Origin: Anaerolineae bacterium
GTDB taxonomy: Bacteria; Chloroflexota; Anaerolineae; UBA4142; SHND01
Length of the DNA stretch: 51,585 nt
Assembly: GCA_020851635.1 (NCBI GenBank)
Contig: JADZCJ010000115.1
Location: 1 to 51,585, forward strand
Reading direction: 5' to 3'
This document shows, one piece after another, positions 25,804 through 33,182 of this stretch (positions are counted from its first letter, which is position 1; each line of letters begins with the position of its first letter). The notes beneath the pieces are model-generated. The model did no database searches. It was given only the letters and a program-made list of their open reading frames with translations, and was not told the DNA's origin. The translations under genes and the position numbers were made by a program.

Positions 25804-26724
25804 CTATTTGATCAACCCGTTCTGCTTTAAAAACTCTTTTGCCACGTCTGCCGGTTCGCGTTTCTTTCCGTCTACCTCATTATTCAGCCGCTGCATGGTT
25901 GCATCCGTGAGCAAGGGCGCGAGTTTGTTGAGCGCCTCGGCGATTTTCGGATTGGCGTCGAGCGCTTGCTGACGCACGACAGGCGCAATCTGGTAGGGCG
26001 GGAACAAACCCTTGTCATCCTCCAGGAGCACCAGCTCATACGCCGAGATCTGCCCGTCCGTGGCAAATGCGACGACGATATCCGCTTGCCCGTTCACCAA
26101 TCCCTCGTATCTCAAACCGGGGTCCACAGGGATATACGCTTTCAGTTTGAAATCGCCATACGCTTTCGAGATGCCGGGCAACCCATCTTCACGCTGTTCA
26201 AATTCGGGCGGTCCAATCATGGTCAATTCACTCGCCTGCGCCGCCATGTCAGAGATAGTCTTGATGCCCCTGGCAGCCGCCACATCCCTTTTCATTGCCA
26301 GCGCCTGCGTATTGTTCATCGGCGCGGGATCGAGCCACACGAGATTGAACTGCTTTTTATATTCATCACGGACGGTATTAAACACCTGCCGGGCGTTGGT
26401 GCTGCTCGGCAGTTTCAACACGGTCAACAGCCCCGTCCCCGTATATTCGGGATACAGATCAACTTGATCGCTGACCAGCGCCTGCTGCAAGACCGGCGTA
26501 CCGCCCAAGTTCAATTTGCGCTCGACCGCAATGCCATTCTCTTCAAGCAGCAGCGCGTACATGTTGCCGACGACAAATTCTTCGGTAAAGTCCTTGGACC
26601 CGACGCGCACCGGTTTCGCCTGCGCGCCGCCGCACGCCGCAAGCGCGAATACAGCAATCATGCCCAACAAAAAGATGGCAGCCATCCTGCGTAAATGATT
26701 TGACATCGAATTTTTTGTATCCAT
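25804..26724 (-). CDS. Osmoprotectant-type ABC transporter substrate-binding lipoprotein
   Basis: 306 residues from the ATG at 26724, which has GGAGGAAT just upstream; the frame is open 30 codons further, but that is the end of the permease gene. A signal sequence ends FALAAC with Cys31 as the lipidation site. The mature part begins PVRVGSKDFTEEFVVGNMYALLLEENG, the hallmark of OpuBC/OsmX-like proteins, followed by YPEYTGTG. It binds a quaternary ammonium compound outside the membrane. Aromatic-cage residues cannot be assigned with confidence. Confidence 0.9.
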   Translation of the reverse strand: MDTKNSMSNHLRRMAAIFLLGMIAVFALAACGGAQAKPVRVGSKDFTEEFVVGNMYALLLEENGIAVERKLNLGGTPVLQQALVSDQVDLYPEYTGTGLLTVLKLPSSTNARQVFNTVRDEYKKQFNLVWLDPAPMNNTQALAMKRDVAAARGIKTISDMAAQASELTMIGPPEFEQREDGLPGISKAYGDFKLKAYIPVDPGLRYEGLVNGQADIVVAFATDGQISAYELVLLEDDKGLFPPYQIAPVVRQQALDANPKIAEALNKLAPLLTDATMQRLNNEVDGKKREPADVAKEFLKQNGLIK

Positions 26725-26800
26725 ATCATTCCTCCGGGAACAGTGTCTAGAGTCCGAATACCCTGCCGCGTTGCCCGAGCAAGTATCTCTGCGTTGTCGG

Positions 26801-27517
26801 CTATGACGGCACACGAACCAGCCGTTCCAGCCCCCCCATTATTACTTCGGCTGCCAGCGCCAGCGCGGCGACCGAGATTGCGCCGACCAGCAGAATTGAG
26901 TTGTCGAACAATGCAAAACCCCGCGTCACATAAATCCCCAGCCCCCCGCCGCCGATAAACGCCGCCAGTGTCGCACTGGCGATCACTTCGACGGTCGCCG
27001 TACGGATGCCCACCATAATGACAGGCAGCGCGAGCGGCGCTTCGATCCGCCAAAGCACCTGGCGTCCGGTCATCCCCATCCCATACGCCGCTTCTTTGAC
27101 CGCGGGTGAGATGCTGCGAAACGCCGCATCGGTATTGATGAGAATCGGCGGCAGCGCCAACAGGGTGAGCGCCAGCGCCGCAGAAGTGAATGACAACCCA
27201 AAATACGGAATAGCCAGAAACAAAATCGCCAGACTCGGGATCACGCGCAGGGCATTTGCGCCGTTGATGATGCCAACCGCCGCCGTGCGCGAACGCGCGG
27301 AAAGCACGCCCAGAGGCACACAGATCAACACCCCAATCGTCAGCGCGACGCCGACCAGCACCAGATGCTGTCCCAGCGCGCGGAACCATTCGTCGCCGCG
27401 TAAAGCGGCATAATTGAATGCGTCTACCAGAATCACAATACGCTCGTTTTTGTCCCTTGCGGGGCGAATTGCCCGGTCAACCGAGCTTGTGCGCGCGGCT
27501 CGTCTCGTCGTGACCAT
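26801..27517 (-). CDS. Osmoprotectant-type ABC transporter permease (first of two)
   Basis: 238 residues with about five or six hydrophobic segments and the coupling loop VKEAAYGMGMTGRQVLWRIEAP. It opens the operon permease, binding protein, ATPase, permease. The first ~25 residues are basic and have no counterpart I recognise, and no ribosome site precedes the ATG at 27517, so the true start may be a later codon such as the GTG in ERIVILVDAF. Its promoter is at 27542-27569. Confidence 0.87.
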   Translation of the reverse strand: MVTTRRAARTSSVDRAIRPARDKNERIVILVDAFNYAALRGDEWFRALGQHLVLVGVALTIGVLICVPLGVLSARSRTAAVGIINGANALRVIPSLAILFLAIPYFGLSFTSAALALTLLALPPILINTDAAFRSISPAVKEAAYGMGMTGRQVLWRIEAPLALPVIMVGIRTATVEVIASATLAAFIGGGGLGIYVTRGFALFDNSILLVGAISVAALALAAEVIMGGLERLVRVPS

Positions 27518-27541
27518 TCAGCGTTACGCAAAATACACCCA

Positions 27542-27569
27542 ATTGTAAGACGAATCACACGATTCACAA
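27542..27569 (-). promoter_or_regulatory. Promoter with internal palindrome for the osmoprotectant operon
   Basis: On the minus strand, -35 TTGTGA (27569-27564), 16 bases, -10 TACAAT (27547-27542). The spacer carries GAATC-ACAC-GATTC (27552-27565), a perfect five-base inverted repeat in a position where a regulator would occlude polymerase. The regulator is unknown. Confidence 0.5.
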
Positions 27570-27591
27570 AAGTATTCAAGCCATCAACCTA

Positions 27592-27620
27592 TTGCGCGAG
27601 GCAAAGATGCGAGTTAGAAT
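27592..27620 (+). promoter_or_regulatory. Relic promoter of the SARP-type pseudogene
   Basis: -35 TTGCGC (27592-27597), 17 bases, -10 TAGAAT (27615-27620), 12 bases before the ATG at 27633. The hexamers fit well enough that the decayed gene may still be transcribed. Confidence 0.4.
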
Positions 27621-27632
27621 TTTCATGCGGCA

Positions 27633-29070
27633 ATGTCCGAGCCAATTCGCCCACCCATCCCATTTCTTGTGCGCCTGCGCGCCGCGCTTGAACAGGGGCA
27701 TGTGCTGGTCCATGCGCCGGGCGGGTATGGCAAGACCACTGCCCTGCGCGATCTGACACGCATTCACCCCCAGACATTCTTTTTCTCGCTCACGCCGGCT
27801 GATGCGGACCTTGCCTTTTTGGGCGGTTTGGCGAATTGTGTGTAAATCCGGGCGGGACGACCCCGCCCCTACAAATTTACACAATTTTCGGGACATCGCC
27901 CTTTTTTGAGAGCGCGGCTGGAACCCTTGCTCCAACCCCAAAACACGATTGTGCTCGACGATGTCCACCTTGTCACCGCGGCGCGGACACCTGCGCCTGG
28001 CTGGCAGCACAGCTCGAAACGCCACACCTGCGTTTTGTCCTCAGCGGGCGCGTTCTGCCTGACGCGTTCGCAAGCTCTGCTCTTGCGCGTTACAGCCACC
28101 CCGCGGCGGTTCAATCTCGAATTGGCAGCCGAACTGCTCCGCGTCGAGCAGGCGCAGGTTCAACCCTTGTTTTCAGAGATACTCGCGCGCAATCTTTTTA
28201 TCGAAACACTCGAGCCGCCCGGTTGGTATCGCTACCATGAATTGATTCGCGCGCGTCTGCAAACGCCCGAATTGAGCGCGGTTTTGGACCCCAACATTGT
28301 CGAATGGTTTGCGGCACAAGGCGATATGGAAATGGCGATTGAACACGCGCTCGAAGCCGGACTTGGTCCCCGGGCGGCGCAGTTTTTGAACGAGCTGGAA
28401 CCCGAGTTTATCTGGGATCGCGGACGTTATCTGACTTGGCGGCGTTGGGTGGAGGCGCTCGACCCCGCCACGCGCACCGCAAACCCCGATCTATTGAAAC
28501 GGCTTGGATGCGAGCTCCGTTTGGCGAAGAGGGCCCGATCCCCAACCACGCCTGGCACCGACCCATTGTGCAGCGATTGTTTGAATATTTCACGCTCCAT
28601 CACAGCCGGCCACTCGCCCGCGATCAAATCCTCGAAGAATTGTGGAGCAAGGCAGAACCATCAACCGCAGCGGTTACCTTTCGCACGGTCTTTTCCTGGC
28701 TGCGAAATGCCCTGGAACCTCATCTCAGAGCCAAGGCGCCCTCGCGCTATTTTCAGGTCGAGGGCGATGTATATCTCTTTGACCCCCTCGATCGTGTGCA
28801 GATTGACACGGCAGAATTTGCCGCGACCATTCGCGGCGTGCTCAATGATGCCTCGCACCACGATGTGCCGCCGCTGCCGCAGAATCTTGTCAATGCCTTG
28901 ACCGCCTACCGCCCTCTCCTGCCCGGACTTGTGCTTGAGGAATAGCTGCTTGAACCACGCGAGCAGCTTCAGACGCTTTATGTTGAAGGGTGTTTGTATG
29001 TGGCGCAAACAGAGTTGGTCTACCAGCGTCTCGCGGACGCGTTGCTTTGGGCAAACACGGCGCTTGCCGC
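27633..29070 (+). pseudogene. Decayed MalT/SARP-type transcriptional activator
   Basis: The pieces are in order but cannot form one protein. 27633-27845 encodes the P-loop start (VLVHAPGGYGKTTALRDL). It ends at a stop inside a small inverted-repeat element; the same frame resumes with RARLEPLLQ and IVLDDVHLV. Frame changes near 27990 and 28100 separate WLAAQLETPHLRFVLSGR and RFNLELAAELL (MalT-like ATPase). Near 28500 the frame jumps to a winged-helix domain (GPIPNHAW, ILEELW), with the long repeat region missing. The BTAD segment is cut by TAG at 28943; beyond it LLEPREQLQTLYVEGCLYVA continues in frame, so the TAG probably replaced a Trp codon. Intact relatives are usually about 1000 residues. 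What it regulated is unknown. Confidence 0.85.
27834..27886. mobile_element. 53-bp inverted-repeat element inserted in the SARP-type pseudogene
   Basis: Outer arms AATTGTGTGTAAAT (27834-27847) and ATTTACACAATT (27875-27886) match except for an extra TG. Inner arms GGGCGGG (27850-27856) and CCCGCCC (27862-27868) pair across five bases. It interrupts the P-loop domain and contributes the in-frame TAA. No transposase is nearby. It is a miniature palindromic element of unknown family; a target duplication is not evident. Confidence 0.6.
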
Positions 29071-29352
29071 GACAAACCCGCCAAACCCAAGCTCAAGTTG
29101 CCGGACGATGGCGCGGTGGTCACGACGCGGCGTCCCACGCTCAAATGGAAAAAAGCAAATTGCGCCGAAACGTACAACATCACGGTCAAGGATACAGCCA
29201 CCGGCGAGACGACGGACAAGGTCAAGGGATTAACAGTTCTGACATACCAGACCGCGCGGCTGACGCGAGCCAAGACCTACAAGTGGTTCGCAAAAGCATG
29301 TAACCCACTCGGCTGTGCCAAGTCCGATGCCCGCACAATGACGGTCCAATAA
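29071..29352 (+). pseudogene. Fragment of a fibronectin type III-like surface protein
   Basis: From 29071 the frame encodes about 93 residues resembling one FN3-like domain: LKLPDDGAVVTTRRPTLKWK, ETYNITVKDTATGE, and YKWFAKACNPLGCAKSDA, with a possible disulfide pair in the last. It is fused directly to the remains of the SARP gene without signal peptide or convincing start. It is probably the 3' end of a secreted repeat protein brought here by deletion. An ATG at 28990 in this frame lies in regulator-derived sequence. Confidence 0.55.
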
Positions 29353-29370
29353 CTCGGCGAAACAAACCTC

Positions 29371-29460
29371 TTGACAAAGCGCGCGATTTCCATATAATTT
29401 AGCTGTAACTAAATTTAGTTGCGGCTAAATTTTTATCAGGTTGATTTAGCCATGACTAAA
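29371..29460 (+). promoter_or_regulatory. Promoter with three DtxR/MntR-type operator boxes
   Basis: -35 TTGACA (29371-29376), 16 bases, -10 TATAAT (29393-29398). Three 16-base palindromes follow the pattern TTTAG-N6-CTAAA: 29398-29413, 29414-29429 and 29445-29460. The first overlaps the -10 and start site, the second abuts it, and the third is centred 31 bases further, about three helical turns. TTTAG...CTAAA matches known MntR/DtxR-family sites. Metal-loaded repressor should shut off the regulator, oxidase and ZIP genes together. Confidence 0.9.
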
Positions 29461-29480
29461 TTAAATATTTGGAGCAACTA

Positions 29481-30179
29481 ATGACCAGCGCCTCTGTCCA
29501 AAACTATCTCAAAGCCATCTATCAACTGCAAGAGGACAACGAAACGGTGACGACCACCGCGCTCGCCGGGCACCTGGAGATTTCCGCCGCATCCGTCACC
29601 AACATGATCAAAAAACTGGCGCGGCTGAAACTGGTGCGCCACTCGCCTTATCACGGGGTGGAACTGACCCGAGCGGGCGAAAAAATGGCATTGGAAGTTT
29701 TGCGTCACCATCGCCTCATCGAACTCTTTCTCGCCGAAGCGCTGGGCGTCCCCTGGGAAGAGGTGCATGCCGAAGCAGAAAAGATCGAGCATGTCATTTC
29801 CGAGGACCTCGAGGACCGCATCGCCAACTTTTTGGGCGACCCTTCACATGACCCGCACGGGGACCCCATCCCGACCAAAGCGGGACATGTCGAACGCCCC
29901 ATCTACCAGTCCCTGTTTCAAGTCAATGCGGGTGAATCGGCGGTCATTGCGCGGGTCAGCGACCAGAATCCTGACCATCTGAAACACTTTTCCAAGCTCG
30001 GCTTGATTCCCGACGCCACGGTCGCTGTGGTAGACCGCGAACCTTTTGAAGGACCGCTTCGTGTTCGCGTCGGCGCGGGCGAGCATACGCTGGACGAGGC
30101 CCTCGCCCGCTCCATTTGGGTCAATCCACCGACAATTCAAAAAACAAGCGGGACAAACCGCGGTTGGAAAGCAGAGTAA
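29481..30179 (+). CDS. DtxR/MntR-family metal-dependent regulator
   Basis: 232 residues from the ATG at 29481, which has GGAG seven bases upstream; a TTG four codons earlier is rejected. The N-terminal winged helix (VTTTALAGHLEISAASVTNMIKKLARLKLV), the dimerisation and metal-binding region (ALEVLRHHRLIELFLAEALGV, then ISEDLEDRIANFLGDPSHDPHG) and a C-terminal FeoA/SH3-like domain (from about residue 150) are all present, so it belongs to the three-domain IdeR/DtxR-length class. Three operator boxes in its own promoter show autoregulation. Manganese or iron is the likely corepressor; the sequence does not decide which. Confidence 0.92.
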   Translation: MTSASVQNYLKAIYQLQEDNETVTTTALAGHLEISAASVTNMIKKLARLKLVRHSPYHGVELTRAGEKMALEVLRHHRLIELFLAEALGVPWEEVHAEAEKIEHVISEDLEDRIANFLGDPSHDPHGDPIPTKAGHVERPIYQSLFQVNAGESAVIARVSDQNPDHLKHFSKLGLIPDATVAVVDREPFEGPLRVRVGAGEHTLDEALARSIWVNPPTIQKTSGTNRGWKAE

Positions 30180-30182
30180 CCT

Positions 30183-31223
30183 ATGGCACAGACACTGACG
30201 CGACGCAAGTTGATTCAGGCAGGCGCCCTTGGCGCCGTCGGTCTGGCGGGCGCGGCGATTGCCTGCTCGCCAACACAGGGCGTTGCCCCAACCGCCTCGC
30301 CCGCCTCCGGCGTCACGCACACCCAGCACCCTAGCCCCACCGGGGATGCGCTGTTCATGCCCGGCTTTGTCGGCGAGGTGGACCACGCCGCCAACGGGTT
30401 CAACCCGACGGACATTCTCACCGATTTCGACTACGGCAAGGTGAGCACGCTCCCCAACGGTCAGACCTTGCGCGAGTATCGCATCAACGCGGTGAACAAG
30501 CTGATCGAGGTCGCGCCGGGCATCATGTTCGAGGCGTGGACGTATAACGGACGCGTGCCCGGTCCCACCATCCGCTGTGCCGAAGGGGACCGTATCCGCA
30601 TCGAATTTGTCAACGGCACGGCGCATCCGCACACCATGCACTTTCACGGCGTCCACCACGCCAATATGGACGGGGTATTTGAGCCCGTTCCGGTTGGCGG
30701 ATCGTTCGTTTATGAATTCGATGCCGCGCCGTTCGGCGTGCATCAATATCACTGTCATGTTTTCCCTCTGGCGGAACACATCGCGCGCGGGCTTTATGGC
30801 GCGTTCATCATAGACCCGCCGGGCGGGTGGGCCAAGGCAGAGCACGAATTGGTCATGGTGCAGAATGGAGTGGATATTGATTTTGACGGCGCCAATGATT
30901 TTTACGCGGTCAATTTCATCCCGTTCCATTTCGACAAGCATCCAATCGTCATCAAAAAGGATGCGCTCGTTCGAATCTTTTTGATCAATATGCTCGAATA
31001 CGATTTGGTCAATTCATTCCACCTTCACGCCAACTTTTTCAACTATTATCCGACGGGCACAAGCCGCACACCAAGCGAATATACAGACACTATTATTCAG
31101 GGGCAGGCGCAGCGGGGCATGTTGGAATTTCGCTACAGGTATCCCGGCAAATACATGTTCCATGCGCACGTCACCGAATTTGCCGAACTCGGGTGGACGG
31201 GTGTTTTTCAAGTAGAAGGATAA
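30183..31223 (+). CDS. Two-domain multicopper oxidase, Tat-exported lipoprotein
   Basis: 346 residues. The N-terminus TRRKLIQAGALG is a twin-arginine signal and AIACS a lipobox-like site, so the folded copper enzyme is probably exported and anchored. Four HXH motifs are visible: His153/155 (MHFHGVHH), His190-Cys191-His192 (HQYHCHVF), His280/282 (FHLHANFF) and His327/329 (FHAHVTEF). Together they can build the trinuclear cluster between subunits. The only type 1 copper cysteine is in domain 1. It starts three bases after the regulator stop and eight bases before the ZIP gene. Candidate activities are metallo-oxidase (Mn or Fe) or laccase; nitrite reductase is less likely because the trinuclear ligands are kept. 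Confidence 0.88.
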   Translation: MAQTLTRRKLIQAGALGAVGLAGAAIACSPTQGVAPTASPASGVTHTQHPSPTGDALFMPGFVGEVDHAANGFNPTDILTDFDYGKVSTLPNGQTLREYRINAVNKLIEVAPGIMFEAWTYNGRVPGPTIRCAEGDRIRIEFVNGTAHPHTMHFHGVHHANMDGVFEPVPVGGSFVYEFDAAPFGVHQYHCHVFPLAEHIARGLYGAFIIDPPGGWAKAEHELVMVQNGVDIDFDGANDFYAVNFIPFHFDKHPIVIKKDALVRIFLINMLEYDLVNSFHLHANFFNYYPTGTSRTPSEYTDTIIQGQAQRGMLEFRYRYPGKYMFHAHVTEFAELGWTGVFQVEG

Positions 31224-31230
31224 GTAAAGC

Positions 31231-32436
31231 ATGACCACACCAAATATCGCCGCGAGTGAAAAAACGGAATCCGGAAGCGCGCTCAAAACCATCGTCTTGC
31301 TGCTCGCGCCCGTGCTTGTGCTCATTGGCGTCATTGCGCTTTTTCTCTATACGAGCGGCGCAGGGCTAAACGTCAAACCCGCCGCGCCCCTCGAAAGCGT
31401 CCAGTTCGACCGCACGGTGCTGAAACCGGGTGTCATCGAGCTGCAGCTGCAAAACACCTCGCCGGACGAGATCACGCTCTCCCAGGTCAATGTCAACGAG
31501 GCGATTGTGCCTTTTACTGTCTCGCCCGACGCAACCATCCCGCGCCTTGGCAGCGCCGTCGTGACGATCCCCTATCCGTGGGTCAAGGCGAACCCGTATG
31601 CCATCAAGATTTTTTCCGCCAATTCGATCGCCTTTGAGACCGGCATCGGCGCGGCATCTGAAACACAATCGGTGGACTCGGCAACGCTGTCGAGCTTTAC
31701 GCTGATCGGGCTTTACGTCGGCGTCATTCCCATTTTTTTGGGCATCTTTTGGTTTCCCGCGCTCCGCCGCATGGGGGCGCGCGCCTTTGCTTTTTTGATG
31801 GCAGTCACGGTCGGGCTTTTGATTTTTTTGGGGATTGACGCCACTTCAGAGGCATTGGAAATCTCGGCAGCCGTAGGAGGACCCTTTCAGGGTATCGGCA
31901 TCGTCGGGCTTGGCATTGTCGGCACATTTTTGCTTCTCGAAGCCATCTCACAGCGTCAGACCACGTTGGGAAAGAGTGAGGCGGAACAGCGGCTGAGCGT
32001 CGCGTTCATGATTGCCATCGGGATCGGTTTGCACAATCTCGGCGAAGGGCTTGCCATCGGCGCGGCATACAGCGTTGGCGCGGCTACGCTGGGCGCGTTT
32101 CTCGTCATCGGTTTTATCATTCAGAACATTACCGAAGGGCTTGGCATCATCGCGCCCATTGTCAAAGACAAGCCGCAATGGGTGAATCTCTTTATCCTCG
32201 GTCTGATCGGCGGCGCACCAGCCATTCTCGGCGCATGGATTGGCGGGTTGTTTTACTCACCGATCCTCGCCCTGCTCTTTTTGTCCATCGGCGCGGGAGC
32301 GGTCTTGCAGGTCGCATTTCAGATTTCCAAAATCGTCATCAAGGACAATGCCAGGCACCCGCAGCCATTCACCCTGTTCGCCGGAGTCATGACCGGTATG
32401 ATTGCGCTCTATGTCACGGGGCTGATCATTAAATAA
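31231..32436 (+). CDS. ZIP-family metal transporter with an N-terminal extracytoplasmic domain
   Basis: 401 residues. A membrane segment near 17-40 is followed by about 110 residues of predicted beta structure outside the membrane (LKPGVIELQLQNTSPDEITL), then eight segments of a ZIP permease. Its metal-site helices read GLHNLGEGLAIGAAY (His268, Glu272) and IIQNITEGLGI (Gln298, Asn299, Glu302). ZIP proteins import Zn, Fe or Mn. The outer domain is not part of ordinary bacterial ZupT-type proteins. Placement after a metal regulator and a multicopper oxidase suggests Mn or Fe uptake. No copper ligands stand out in the outer domain. Confidence 0.87.
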   Translation: MTTPNIAASEKTESGSALKTIVLLLAPVLVLIGVIALFLYTSGAGLNVKPAAPLESVQFDRTVLKPGVIELQLQNTSPDEITLSQVNVNEAIVPFTVSPDATIPRLGSAVVTIPYPWVKANPYAIKIFSANSIAFETGIGAASETQSVDSATLSSFTLIGLYVGVIPIFLGIFWFPALRRMGARAFAFLMAVTVGLLIFLGIDATSEALEISAAVGGPFQGIGIVGLGIVGTFLLLEAISQRQTTLGKSEAEQRLSVAFMIAIGIGLHNLGEGLAIGAAYSVGAATLGAFLVIGFIIQNITEGLGIIAPIVKDKPQWVNLFILGLIGGAPAILGAWIGGLFYSPILALLFLSIGAGAVLQVAFQISKIVIKDNARHPQPFTLFAGVMTGMIALYVTGLIIK

Positions 32437-32457
32437 AATTGCGCAAGGAAATAATCA

Positions 32458-33054
32458 ATGAACGACAATATATTTCGCATCTTCACCCTGGCTTTGTTGC
32501 TCGTCGCGTTCAGCATCTCGGTGTATTTTCGCAGCCGCGCGCAGAGCACCGGTGGTGATAAAATTGACCGCACGCGGGAAGGCGTCCCTCTCATGGTGAT
32601 GTTGCGCCTTGCGGGACTGGGGCTTTGGGGAGGTCTGCTCCTCTATGTGATCAATCCTGATTGGCTCGGCTTTGCCGCGGTAGAGTTGCCCGACGCCCTG
32701 CGTTTATTTGGCTTGGCGCTTGCGCTGATCGGATTGCCCTTGCTGATTTGGATGTTTCGTTCGCTCGGCAACAATATTACCGACACTGTCCAGACGCGCC
32801 AAAACGCACAGCTCGTCGTGCGCGGACCCTATCGGTATATTCGTCATCCGCTCTATTCATTCGGCGCGCTCTTTTTCGTTGGATTGATGCTGATGACCGC
32901 AAACGCGCTGATTTTGATCTGCGGCGTGATTGCCCTTGCGCTGTTGATTCTGCGCACCCCCGCCGAAGAGGAACAGCTGGTCGCCAAATTTGGTGACTCG
33001 TATCGCGACTATATGGGGCGGACCGGGCGTTTTCTGCCCAAGCTCTCACGCTAA
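32458..33054 (+). CDS. Isoprenylcysteine carboxyl methyltransferase-like membrane protein
   Basis: 198 residues with about five hydrophobic segments. The C-terminal half has the SAM-binding pattern of the ICMT/PEMT group: GPYRYIRHPLYSFGALFFVG followed by RTPAEEEQLVAKFGDSYRDY. Bacterial members methylate diverse small molecules or lipids; the substrate cannot be deduced. It starts 21 bases after the ZIP gene and may share its transcript, though no metal link is apparent. AAGGAA stands about six bases before the ATG. Confidence 0.8.
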   Translation: MNDNIFRIFTLALLLVAFSISVYFRSRAQSTGGDKIDRTREGVPLMVMLRLAGLGLWGGLLLYVINPDWLGFAAVELPDALRLFGLALALIGLPLLIWMFRSLGNNITDTVQTRQNAQLVVRGPYRYIRHPLYSFGALFFVGLMLMTANALILICGVIALALLILRTPAEEEQLVAKFGDSYRDYMGRTGRFLPKLSR

Positions 33055-33182
33055 AAATCAAGTCGTCAGAGTCGCGATCCTCCTGTTTGCGAGCGACGTC
33101 GTTGCTGCATTTCCCAACGGTAAGGCGTCCAAAGCGGACCCGATTCTCAGCCCGCCACGTCTCGAGTGCCCCGTCCGCGCCT

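Noticed and set aside
30183-31223. Copper nitrite reductase (NirK)
   Set aside because: All four HXH motifs of a trinuclear copper cluster are present, which fits two-domain multicopper oxidases rather than NirK.
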